From contig JAGTXO010000004.1 of assembly GCA_019448385.1 (NCBI GenBank), positions 930,001 to 994,000 of the forward strand: 64,000 bases of DNA, written 5' to 3'. A program made the position numbers and the translations under genes. Shown here in pieces: positions 1 to 10,600 of this stretch. The notes under the pieces are model-generated. The model saw only the letters and a list, made by a program, of their open reading frames with translations, was not told the origin of the DNA and searched no databases. Each line of letters starts with the position of its first letter. Positions within the stretch are counted from its first letter, which is position 1. Origin of the DNA: Diacronema lutheri (Eukaryota; Haptophyta; Pavlovophyceae; Pavlovales; Pavlovaceae).

Positions 1-1
1 C

Positions 2-1905
2 GACGCATCATTCCATGTGTCCGTTTCGGCATCTGCCACCATCCACCAGCCCTCGAAAGCCGGCTTGCGCGTGGGCGCCCGTCCGGTGCGAGAAGCGGCT
101 CGCGTCCTCGCGCGGGGCGCCTCCGCGCCAGGCGCCCGGCGCGCGCTCGTCTTGCCGCGCCACCACGCTGATCTGCGCCCAACCCTCGCTCGCCAATTCC
201 CCCGTCGTCCCTGCTGCGCAGCCCGCAACAGCGCGCGCATGGCGCGTGCACGGCGCGGCGCCTTGAGCAAGTTTTACGTCGTCGGTCGGCAGCCTGTGGA
301 AGACGCGTTTGACGGCCCGATGTGGCCGGTGAGAGTGCCCGGCGTGCCGCGTGGTGAGCGCCTGCACGGCTTGCCGGGCTCGGCGCGCGCCCAGCCAGCC
401 TCCCTCCATCCCGCCGCAAACCGTGCGTGCGCACCCCGCACACCCGGCGCTGCGCGGCGCGGCGCAGGCGCGAAAAACGAGGGCAGCGCGTGCTACACGA
501 CCGTCCTTATGCAATCGCTCTTCGCCCTGAACATGCTCCGTGCGATGCTTCGCTCCGCTTCGCGCCGTGCCAACAGCGTCGAGAGGGCGCGTTTTCGGGA
601 CTTTGGCACGCTGATCGAGGACACCAGGGCGCCGACACGGCTGTGTCTTGTGTCCGTCATCGACGTCATCTCGGGCCGTGGCGCGCGAAGGACGCCGCAG
701 GATGCCGCTGAGTTCTTCCGGTTGCTGCTCGGCCGAGTGCCCGGGCTCGCTGCGGCCTTTGAAGCCGACACACGCGTCGGGCCAGTGCTCGAGCAGATCG
801 CCGTGCCTTCAGAGGCCGGCGAGGGCATCGCCGTACTCGTCAGCGTCGGCGGCGATGCGGCGCGCGCGCTTGCACACGCTCTGGGGGGCGCCGCTGGGCC
901 GCCGCGGGATCGCCACACGAACGCGGGCCACTCGGGCGTGCTCACGCCAGCCAGCATTGCTGTCGAGGCGCCGCGCACGACGCGCGGCAATGGCTCGCAG
1001 TGCAAGAACAACCGCGCGCTCGTGTGCGCGCCGCGGCTGCTGCTCGGCGGGCGCGACCACCTCCCCGTCGCCGGCGTGGTGCACGTGGGCGAGGGGCCGA
1101 TGAGCGGGCACCTTGTCGCCATCGTGCTCCGCAACGAGGCTTGGTTTCCGTGCGACGACTACAACGTGCGGCGGCGCGCACGGTCGCTCGGTGCCGCGAC
1201 CGGCGGTCGAGCGCAGCCGCGACCGCCCCGTCCTCCCGCGCGGCACGCGCGCGTGGCCTGAAAGCTCGCGCGCGCGCCTGCCGCACGCACGCGCGTTGCC
1301 CGCGCAGATCTACAACGTGCCTGAGTCCGACGCGCTGGCGTGGGCAAGTGGTGCGAGCATGCTCGTTCACAGCCGGCTCGACGTGGAGCCGTTGGACCCG
1401 GCGCTGGGCTCAGCGTCACCGCCGTCGGCCGCATCGCCTGCGTGGCCGAGCTCGGAGCCCGACGCGCCGACCTTGCCGGCAGCCTGGCCGCGGGTGCGGC
1501 AGATGGCAGCGGTGCCAACAGATGCGACGATCGGCATCGCGGAGACGGCTGCAGACATCTCTACGGCGGCGATCGGCCCAGCTGCGTGCGAGGCCCGCCA
1601 AGTTGTCTCCGTGACGCGCGCATTGCCAACAGCGGTGAGTGCGTCCTCGTCTCCGGCGGCCGCTGTGCCCCCCCCCCCCCCCCCCCCCACACACACACAC
1701 AACTCTCCCTACCTTCTTCCTCCTTTCGCACCTCGCACGCGCACGCCGTCCGCTGTCCGCTGTCCGCGGCCCAAATTGCCTTGCGGAAGCCGAGCAGGCA
1801 GAGCCCTGCTTGGATGGCTCCAGCGCGCATCTTGTGGATGGCGACGCTGTGGGCGAGCACGGACGCTCAAATGTGACCAGTGGCGCGCACGTGCACGTGC
1901 GCTAA
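2..1905 (+). CDS. Ubiquitin-specific protease (USP, peptidase C19), 5' end open
   Basis: Removes ubiquitin from protein conjugates (family role). The Cys box KNEGSACYTTVLMQSL puts the nucleophile Cys at 491-493. It is followed by the QDAAEFF box near 697 and a His box GHLVAIVLRNEAWF with His at 1109-1111, then a DDYN acidic pair. The reading frame is open to the left edge, so the start is unknown; Met at 239 is one option. Two phase-0 introns are inferred: 1166-1307 (GTGCGG...CGCAG) and 1635-1797 (GTGAGT...GAGCAG, with a C21 tract). Splicing restores the USP ending IYNVPESDALAW...ASMLVHSR, which resembles the usual final strand of the fold. The stop is at 1903-1905. The domain is short for a USP and lacks a clear zinc ribbon. 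It precedes a giant gene with SUMO-protease-like modules; any link is inference. Confidence 0.72.
1166..1307 (+). other. Inferred intron 1 of the USP gene
   Basis: Splicing GTGCGG...CGCAG here joins ...DDYN to IYNVPE in phase 0 and carries the USP fold across a frame change. The donor resembles those of the SMC4 introns. This is inferred from the reading frames alone. Confidence 0.5.
1635..1797 (+). other. Inferred intron 2 of the USP gene, with poly-C tract
   Basis: A canonical GTGAGT donor, a C21 run followed by a short CA repeat, a pyrimidine-rich stretch and a GAGCAG acceptor give a phase-0 join to a 35-codon last exon. The poly-C tract sits where other introns of the window carry one. 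Confidence 0.55.
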
Positions 1906-2640
1906 CTGGACGTCGAGCGTGTGCGCCTTGTCCGCACGTGTGCACTCACGTGCGTCTGCGGCGATCTGCCCGGCGTAGTAGTCCGCGCGCGCGGGAGCCG
2001 CGTCGGCAGTAGGAGCAGGATAACGTACTTGCGCCTGACGAGGACGGCGAGAAGTGCGGCTTTTCGCTCGGGGTCTACCATGCCGCCGAGGTTGGCGCTG
2101 GCGCGCGTGAGGCAGTCGGAGCGCGCTGGGCCCGGGTTGAAGGCCTCACCCCGGGGGACGGGAGGATTCAAGGCGCCGAGCCGCTGCGGGTGCGGCGGGA
2201 GGCCCCGGGCGGGTGTGCTAATGCGGCTCGATGGCCGCCTGCCGGGGGGGGGGGGGGGGGAGGGGGGGGGGGGGGGGGCGTTGGGCCGCCCGCGGAAACG
2301 GAGGTGAGCGTGTGGGAGCGGCGCGCGTCGGCGCGCGCGGCTGGCGTGCAGCACGGATAAGTCTTGTGTGGACTTCGCGGGGCGGATCCCGGTGCAGGGA
2401 TTGCCGACGTAGGCCGCGAGCGCGAGCAGGGCGGGGATGAAGACGGATGATGGGGTTGGGGCCAAGGCCGCCGCACCCGCAGCTATCACGGTGGCAGCGA
2501 CCGCCACGGTCAGTGCGAGGCTCGCGTGGCCGCTGCGCGGGCAGCTCGCCCGCCAGGTCCAGGAGGGCCGGCCTGCGGCCTCAGTGCCCAGCGTTGGGCA
2601 TGTCAGCGTCTGCGTCTGCGGGCCCGCCACTGCGATGGCG
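1902..2640 (-). CDS. Unknown membrane-type protein, last two exons only
   Basis: I do not recognise this protein. On the minus strand the reading frame shows a long hydrophobic stretch (LALTVAVAATVIAAGAAALA, then SSVFIPALLALAAYVG) and a second short one (KYVILLLL), suggesting membrane segments. An intron 2354-2184 is inferred: GTGCTG donor, C tracts on the sense strand, and an acceptor at CCCGCAG. It is phase 0 and joins ...STQDLS to RLGALNPP. The last exon is 2183-1902, and its stop codon overlaps the stop of the converging USP gene. Upstream exons were not resolved; another sense poly-C tract at 2701-2682 and coding-like stretches up to about 3240 suggest the gene extends that way. The exact 5' limit given here is approximate. 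Confidence 0.35.
2244..2278 (-). repeat. Poly-G tract (poly-C on the minus strand)
   Basis: G17, A, G17. It falls inside the inferred minus-strand intron 2354-2184. Confidence 0.95.
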
Positions 2641-2681
2641 CATTGAGCCTGGCGCACCAAAACGCAATCGGTCCGCCGATC

Positions 2682-2701
2682 GGGGGGGGGGGGGGGGGGG
2701 G
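2682..2701 (-). repeat. Poly-G tract (poly-C on the minus strand)
   Basis: A G20 run. By analogy with the SMC4 intron it may mark an intron of the minus-strand gene. Confidence 0.95.
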
Positions 2702-4069
2702 CGAGGCGTGCGCGGGGGCTTGGGGTGGGCTCCGGGTGCCGGCGCTGTGCCAGCGGCGGGCTTGGTTGACGCCGTCTCGCCGGGGCCCTTGCGCCTTGCG
2801 GCGCGAGCGTCGCGGAGGGGCGTCGGCTGCGCTGGCTCCGCGTCGGCGGTGGCGTGGGGCAGGCTCTTGTGGAGGGCGGAGCGCTCGCGCACGAGTCGGT
2901 TGCCAAGGCGGGCTGTCTGCGTGCCGTTGGGCTGCGCTTGGGCAGGTAGGACCTGCGGCCTCGGGGGCGGGCGGGTTTTCGTGTTGGGCCAGGCGGCAAC
3001 GCGCACCGGCCGTGTTCGCGGCCGGCAGGCGGACGTCCGCAGCGGGGCGGAGAATGCGGGTGAAGCGCTTGCACGGGCGCGGTTCGCACCTGGCGGCCAG
3101 GCGATCACGAACCGTTGGGTCGCCCGGCTGTTTGGTGGAGCCGAGGGCAGCAAGGATAGCGAGCTTGGCCGCCTCATCGGTGACGAGCGGCACTGTTGCC
3201 CAGCTCTGTACCTCGAAGCCCTGGATGTGCAGGCGTCGGGGAAGTTCCCGGCAGCGTCGCCTGCGTCCGTCGAGAGGCGGACCGAAGTCGCGCCCGTGCC
3301 CCCGTTGGCGACACCGAGCTCTCGCTCGTTCACACCGGCCCGCCGACGCGGGCGCGTGGTGCGCGCGCGTTGGGTGCGTGTCTGCCTCGAGCAGCGTGCC
3401 CAGTCGCAGTGTGGGCGCGTGTCCGTCTGCCTCAAAACGCCACGTGGAGGGGAAGGCGCGGGGCGGGCTCGCCGAGGAGGTGCCGCCGCTCGCTGCCACC
3501 CGGCGCGGGCTCGGGGCAGCCGTCTTCGGGTGCCGCGCTCTTCGCGCCATGCACGAACGTTCCGCCGCGCTCGCAGCGCGCGAGCGCACACACAGAGCGC
3601 GCGGCGACCCCGGCGGGGGCAGTGCGTCCCGGTGGCACTCGCGGGCGCGCGCCTGGCCTGGGCGCAGCTGGGCGCGTTGCCGCCCGCGCAGCGAGCCGCC
3701 CGCGCGCCTCGCCGCGCGCGCGCTTCGTCGCACGCGTGCGCCCTGCATGCACGCGCACAGCGCGCGGCGGCTCGGCGCAGTGCAAGGCAGAGCGTGCTGC
3801 AACGGTTGCGAGGGCGCGCACGCGCGGCGCGGCGCGCCCCTGTGTGGTCGCCTGCGCGCGGCGCGTGGTCCGGACGCAGCTCGGTGGCGTGATGCCGTTC
3901 GTGCAACACAGTGCGCGTGAGAGCCGCACGTGCACACCTGCAGTGCAACGCGGCATTGCGCGCGTTGCGTGGGCGGAGCGCGGCTGGATGTGCTTGAGGT
4001 CGCGCAGCATGCCGCGCGCCGCGCGCTGTGCGGCGCAGCGAGTCGGCCATGCCCCTGGTCCTCGTCTCC

Positions 4070-4089
4070 GGGGGGGGGGGGGGGGGGGG
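4070..4089 (-). repeat. Poly-G tract (poly-C on the minus strand)
   Basis: A G20 run followed by GGT triplets in the unresolved region; possibly intronic on the minus strand. Confidence 0.95.
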
Positions 4090-4608
4090 TGGTGGTGGCA
4101 ACCAGGATCCGCCAGCGCGTGGTGGGCGCCGTCCAACTCCCAGCCAGGATGCGCCCCGTTCTTCCCCGACACTCTCCGTCCAAACCCGCCGCCCAGCCTG
4201 CCGCCGCACCCGCCGCCAACGCCGCCGCGCACCCATCCGCCGAGCTCACCTCGCGCGCGCTCGCGCTCACGCTGCGCGACGAGGCTGCGCAGGCCGGCGC
4301 GCGGCCGTGCAGAGCAGCGCAGGCCGGCGCGCGGCCGCGCGCGCGCGCTCACGTTGCGGCCGCGCAGCGAGCTTTCGCCGCGTCGCAGCCCCTCCGAGCA
4401 GCCACGATGCACGCCCCCGGAGGACGTTGGCCGCGCTCGGAGGCCGCGCTCGGGCGCGCAAAGAGAGGCGGCGCGGGCAAACGAGTAGGCTCGGCGCGCT
4501 GGCGGGTCCTGGTTGTGGGAGAGCGGGGCATTCTCCAGGGCATCATGTAAATTCTCCCAAGTATCATCCGGGCCGCCATCCGGACACTGACGTGCCCACA
4601 GTCTGCAG

Positions 4609-7600
4609 ATGGAGGACTCCGTGAAGGACGCTTTGCCCGGCGGGCGGGGCGGCTCGGACAGTTTCTCGCTGGCCCTCAGCACCATTCTGTCGCCGGGAGA
4701 TACCCACCCCCACGTGGTCCCATCCACTTGCCTCATCGCCCTGCTGCGTTACGCGGATTTCGGCACGAGCAGGGTTAGGGTGGGCGACACGGGGTGCTCG
4801 CAGCATGCGCTCAAGGTGGCGCTGCGCAACCTGCGCAAAGCATGCGCGGATGCGGACCGGTTTGGGCAGGTGCTCGTGGTCGTGCTACCGCTCTGCCTCC
4901 GCGCGTCCAGCGGCCTCGTGCACTGGACGGCGGCGTACCTGCTCCTCGCGCCGCCCGCGCAGCGCGGCGCGCCGCCCGGCGCCGCGCTCGCCCTGCTCGC
5001 CGATTCGCGCACCTTGGGCAACGGCGAATCGGCGTACGCCACGGCGGCCGGCGTGCTCATCAAGAAGCTTGCGCAGCGCATCGGCAGAACAGCGCCGCCC
5101 ATCGATGCCTTCAAGGCGCCCCCGCAGAGTGGGGCCGCGTGTTGCTTCGCCGCGGCAACAGTCGCGGCCGAGGTCGTGGCGAGCGCATCGACGCTCTACG
5201 GCCGCCGCGCGAGTGTCCTTGTCGACATCAAGAAGGCTTTGGACGCGCGCCTCGCGCGCCTCACGACGGCCGCGTACGAGGAGACCCGCGCGCGCACGCT
5301 CCGCGCCGCCATCGGCGCTCTGCTCGGCGACCGCGCCAGGCGCTTCGGCCCGTTCACCCGCGAGGCCGCGCGGCTCGCCGAGGCCGCGCGGCTCGCCGAG
5401 GCGTGCGATGCCAGTGTCGGCGGATCCGCGCCCGACGGGCTGCTGCAGGCCGTCGAGGCGGCGCTGCGCGCGCCCGACGACCGCATCGCACGCACGGCCG
5501 CGCTCGACGCGCTCACGGGCGCTGCAGGCCGCGCGCTGTCGACGGCGGCCAGGCCGCGCGGCGCGGCGGCGCCAAGGCCGCCGTCGCGAGCGCCACCGCC
5601 GCGTGCGCCGCAGCGGCGCGCCGCCTCGGCGTGGGGGCCCCGACCATTCAGCAGCCTCGGCGGGGGCGAGGGCGACGGGGACGATGGCGACGCCACCACC
5701 GCTGACGACGGGGAGGGCGCGGAGGACGGGGACGACGACCCCGCGGGCGCGGCGGCTGCGGCGGTGGCGACGGGCACGGCGGCGACGAGCGCGGTGGCGG
5801 CGGGCGCGGCGCCAACCTCGCCGGCGGCGGCGGACGGCGGTGGCTCGGCGCCGCTCGAACGCCGCTGCGTCTACACTGCGCCTGATGAGGGCGACGCGGA
5901 CGCGCGCGTGTACGACGCCAAGGACCCCGAGCAGCTAAAAGCGGGCAGGGCGCGGCTACGGGCGAACAGCGGGCGCGCGCCCGCCGTGGTCGACACGCTT
6001 TTCGCGCACGCGACGGGCACGATCGTCACGCGGCAGCGCACGGAGGGCGTGACCGGCGCGGGCATGCACCACCTCGCCGCCCCGACGCAGGGCGCGGGGT
6101 ACGGTACCGTCGTGCGGGCCGAGCTGGGCGAGCCCGGCTTCGCGGGGACGACATGGCACATGACGTCGGGCGTGGAGAACCAGCCGCGCGCGGTACGAGC
6201 GGCCGCGCGCGCGTACGCGCACGACGGCTGGGGCGGCGTGTACAATGCGCACGAGGACTTTGCCGCCTTCGAGGGCTTGCCGCGGCTCGCCGCGCCCGAA
6301 TCGCTCGCGGCCATCGCCGGCGGGTCGGCGGACGCGGTGTTCTGCTGGCGGTCCGGCCGGTCCGTCATCGGCGAGGTGACGACGGTTCACTTCAATGGCG
6401 ACCGCGCCGCCGCCATCGACCACGCGCGGGCGCTGCGCGTCAGGCCCGATTGGCGCTCGCAGCCCAGGATCTACGAGGCGGCGTGCGGCGCGGAGGGCAC
6501 GGTGCTGCTCGTGTGGGTCGTGCCCGACCGTCACAAGAACCCGCGGCTGGACTGGGCGCCGATTCTCGTCGTGATCCACCTGCCCGCCGACCCCGACTGG
6601 CTCGCGCGCGCCACGCCGGCGATCGCGAAGGCGCGGCGCGAGGTCGAGGACGGACGCGCGCGCGCGGAGGCGCGCGGCGTGCCGCAGCACCTCGCCTACA
6701 CGCTGAGCCCACGCTTCCGAGGCACCGCGCCGCGCGGAGCCGCGCGCGTGCCGCCGCGCCTCGGCGCGAGCGACGCGCGCGAGGCGCGCGCGCTCGCGGC
6801 GCTCGAGCCGGCGCTCATGTTCGCGCCGGCCTGGCGGCGCGCGGTGCGCGCGGCGAGCCGCGCCCCCGGCAGTGGCGCCGCGGCCGTCGAGCGCGCGCTC
6901 GCGCGCCTGCACAACGCGCTCGAGCCCGATGACGAGAGCGCGCCCGAGTCGACGCGCGTCGCGCCGCTCGCCGCCGCGCTCGAGCAGTCGGCGGGCTGGC
7001 CGGCGGGCACGGCGCACATGGCGGCAAGCGTGACCAAGGGCCCCGGCGTCGGAGATGGCGCAGGTGGCGACGAAGTGACCAAAGTGGAGGAAACGGCGAA
7101 GACGAGCGGCGACGGCTGCACCGGCACGCCTCCTCTGCGCCCGGCCGCGCGCGCGGCCGGCGCGGCGGACGACGGAGGGGCGGCGGTCGTGGCGGGCGTC
7201 GAGGGCGAGCGCGACGCACTCGCCAAGACGGGTGCCGGCGGCTGCGACGACGACGCTCGCGAGCCGCTGTCGGCCGGCAAGCCCGGCGCACTCGCCGCCG
7301 CGGCGACCGTCGGGGGTCTCGGCGAGCTCGTCGGCAGCCTATGCGCGTGGCTGGCGCGCGGCGCGGCTGGCGGCGCCATCGCGGCCATCTCCCCCGGGAC
7401 GGCCGCGCGCGGAGCAAACGGCACGCCGCAGCGCGCCGAGCCGCCGGCCGCCGGCGATCCCGTCGCTCCGCACGCGCGCGTCGCCGCTGCGGCGCCCTTG
7501 GCGGGCAGCGCGGCGGCGCCGTCGTCGGCCGCGCGCGACGCGCAGCGCGGCGTCGCGGGATTCGACGCGGCCGCGCACGCGCACGCGCGCGACGGCAGGC

Positions 7601-10600
7601 GGGCGGCACGGCGGATGCGCGAGCAGGAGGGGGCGGTGCACAGGGCCTTCCGCATGTCCCTCTGGCGCGACGCGACGTTTGTCGAGTTCGTTGAGAAGCT
7701 GCGCCCCGACGGCGGCGCGCAGCTGCTCGCGCGCGAGCCCACGCGGCGCGCGGCGGCGGTGCTGTGCGAGCTCGCGCGCGGCCGCGACGGCGCGAGCGGC
7801 GCGGCCGGGCTGCTGCACGAGATGAGAGCCGCCGATGCGCGCGCGCGCGAGGCCGCCAAAGCGGCGGAGGAAGCGCAGCTTGCGCACGGGACGCTGCGCA
7901 TCGTGGCAACCGTGGCGCTGGGCGGTGCGGTCTTCGCCGGCATGTCAGCGCTGGTCGTTGCTTGCGCGGCGCGCACGGCGACCGGTGCGCTTTTTGGGGC
8001 CCGCCGCCCGCGGGCGGCCGCGCGCGGAGCCGACGACGCGCTCGGCACGCTGCAGCGCGCCAAGCCGCCGCCCGCCGACAAGGGCAAGCGCAGGCGCGCC
8101 AGAGCCAACGACGACCCCGTCGACGCGGCGCGCAAGGCCGTGGGCAAGGCGGAGGGCAACTGCCGCAAGGCAGCCCGCCGGCTGCACCTCGCTGCACTGG
8201 GCGAGGAGGAGGCGCAGCAGCGCGTGCTCGACGCCGAGGCGGCGGAGCAGCTGGCGCGCTCGCGCGAGCCGGCCGGCGGCTGGGTAGGCAGCGCGCGCGC
8301 GCGCGCGCGCGCGCGCCCCGCCGCGCGCGCGCCCGTCGATTGGCGTGCGCGCAGCGCAGAACGGCGCGCCAGCTCCGTCACCTGCGCGCCGCCGCGCCCG
8401 TGCCCCTCGCGCGCAGGGGCGCCCTGCGGACCTGCGGCTGCAACAGGCGCACTTTGGCATGCGCGAAGATGCCGACGCGGATGTGCGCCGCGCGCACGAG
8501 GCGCTGCGCCGGGCGAGACAGGGTGTGGCGTGCGCCAAGGCCAGCGTGCGGCAGATGGAGGCGGCGTTGCTCAACGCGACGCGCTGCGCCACCGCGGTGC
8601 TCGCGCCGCGTGGCGTGCCGGAGGGTGACGAGCAGGCCGCGGCGAGAGAGCAGGCGGCGCTGGACCGGGAGGCGCCGCCGGCCGCGCAACGCGCGGCGCC
8701 GACGGCGCGCTCGCCCTCGGAGCCGCCGTCCGAGTGGGGCCCGCCAGCGGTCGGCCGGCGCCCGACGCCGCGTGCACTGTCGCACGCCGCGGGTCGCGGG
8801 GACGACAACCCGTTTGCGCCGCTCGCAACCGTCAGCGGCGATTGGTCGCCCACGCCGAGCTCGCGCTCGCCGTCCTCGCCGCCGCGGCAGCCGCCGTCCG
8901 ACCGCCGCAGCGCGCAGCGTCGCAGCGCGCGCGCGCGGCCGCCGAGGCCGACCGTTTCGCCCGAGGACGCGCTCGCAGCCGAGCGCCAGGCGCGCGCGCT
9001 GTCGGAGCAGGCGGAGCAGAGGCGCGCCAAAAAGGCCGCCGCCAAGGCCGCGCGCCGCGCCGCGCGCGCCGCCGACAAGCGGACGGCGCGCGTCGTCCAC
9101 GCGTGCGTAAGCGCCGCCTTGCGGCGCGTCTGCACGAGCGTCGCCACGGGCACGCCGCTCGCCGTGCTCCGCGAGCGCGCCGAGGGGCCGCGCGCGCCGA
9201 AGCCCGCGCCCGCGCCGCCACGCCGCGCAGCGGACGGCGGCCGCGCGCTCCGCCACGCGCGCCGTGCGGCCGCCGCGGCGGCGGAGCGCGAGGCGGCGGT
9301 GGCGGCCGACGCCGACGAGCGGTTCGAGCGGCAGCCCTCCGCCGCCCGGTTCGACGGCGGCGATGGCGGCGGAGGCGGCCACGTCGAGGCGAGCGCGCGA
9401 CCGCGCGCCGGCGAGGCCGGCGAGGCTGGCGCGCACGGCGCGCCTGGCGCAGCGGGGACCCCGGCGGCGTCGCTCGCGTCGCGCAGCCCGTGTGATGCGC
9501 GCCGCACGGCACGCCTCCCGCACGCACGCGCCGCAGCCACCTGCGCACGCAACGGCGGCTGGGGTGGCAACGTCGGCGGCGACGTGTGCGGCGGTTGTTT
9601 CGGCGGCGGCGGCGTCCGTCGCGACGCCTGCGGCGGCGGCGACGCCACCTGCGGCTGCGGCGATGGCGGCGTCGGTGCTGGCGCTGGCGAGGCCCCTGCA
9701 CACGGTGCGCCGGCGCGCGCGACGGCGTCGCGCTTGCTGCGCTTGCTCGGCGCGCCACGCGCCGTGCTCGGTGCGATGGCGCACGCCGCGGCCGTGTTGG
9801 CGCGCGGCGTGGCCGCAGCCGTCGCTGGCGTGCGCGCCGCCGCGCGCGCCGTGCGGCGCGCGCGCCGCCGAGCGCCTCGCGCGCGCCGCACGGCTGCGCG
9901 GCGGGCTCGCGGCCCGCCGATGCGCGACGTCGACGGCGCCCTGCGGCCCTCGCCGTCCTGGTTGCGCACACGCCTCGTCTGCGGCCGGCGCCTCGCGCCT
10001 CTGCGCCGCGCGGGCGCGCGCCCGCCGCCCGCACACGCCGCGCCGAGTTCCCGCGCGCGCGCTGCGCAACCCGACAGCGACGCGCCGGCGTGCGCGCCGC
10101 GGCGCTCGGCGCCTGTCGGTGCGCCGCCGCGCGCGCGTGGCCTGCGCGCGGCGCGCGCACGGCGCTTCCTCGACGTCGCCGGCCGCGCGGCGCGGAGCGC
10201 GCGCCTCGGCGCGCGCATCACGCGCCAGCGCACGCCGGGTTCGCCATCGGAGCCCTGCACGGCCGAGAGCGGCGACGGCGCGGGCGCCGGCGGCGTCGGC
10301 GCGGCGGCGCCTGGCGCGGCGACGATGCGCGCCACCGGCGCGCGCGCAGCGCGCGCTGCGGCGGCGGCGGTCGGTGGCGCCTCGCGTCTCGCGCGCCGCG
10401 CGATGGCAAGCGCCGCCGCCGCTGCCACCTCCATCGCCGGCGCTGCCGCCTCCACCGTCGCCGCCGCCGCCGTTGCCATCGGCGCGGCCGTCACGTCACC
10501 GGCGTTCGCCGCGGCGCGCGGCATGGCGGCCGCATGCGTCGCTGCCTGCGCCCGCCCCACCGCCGCGCAGGCGGCCGCGTCGCGCGCGCTCGGCGCGCTC

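Larger units (their letters stand above)
2641..4608. other. Unresolved 2-kb region between the USP and the giant gene
   Basis: No protein family was recognised. All six frames are open for long stretches because of base composition. Two G20 runs (2682-2701, 4070-4089) read as C tracts on the minus strand, as in the introns of this window, which hints that a multi-exon minus-strand gene fills much of the region. A coding-like minus-strand stretch lies at about 3240-3010 (contains FEVQSWATVPLVTDEAAKL). A near-duplicate of caggccggcgcgcggccg occurs twice at 4290-4340. Confidence 0.3.

Noticed and set aside
8287-8320. Alternating CG run as a regulatory Z-DNA element
   Set aside because: It lies in an intron and such runs are common at this base composition; nothing specific supports a regulatory role.
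8345-8628. Reading the giant gene as two separate overlapping genes
   Set aside because: A GTAGGC...GCGCAG phase-0 intron joins the frames cleanly with a length like the SMC4 introns. The apparent start at 8345 is a GTG inside that intron. RNA evidence is still needed.
7945-10560. Minus-strand ORF of 871 codons opposite the second exon of the giant gene
   Set aside because: Low-complexity Ala/Arg composition, no motif, and it spans an inferred intron of the plus-strand gene.
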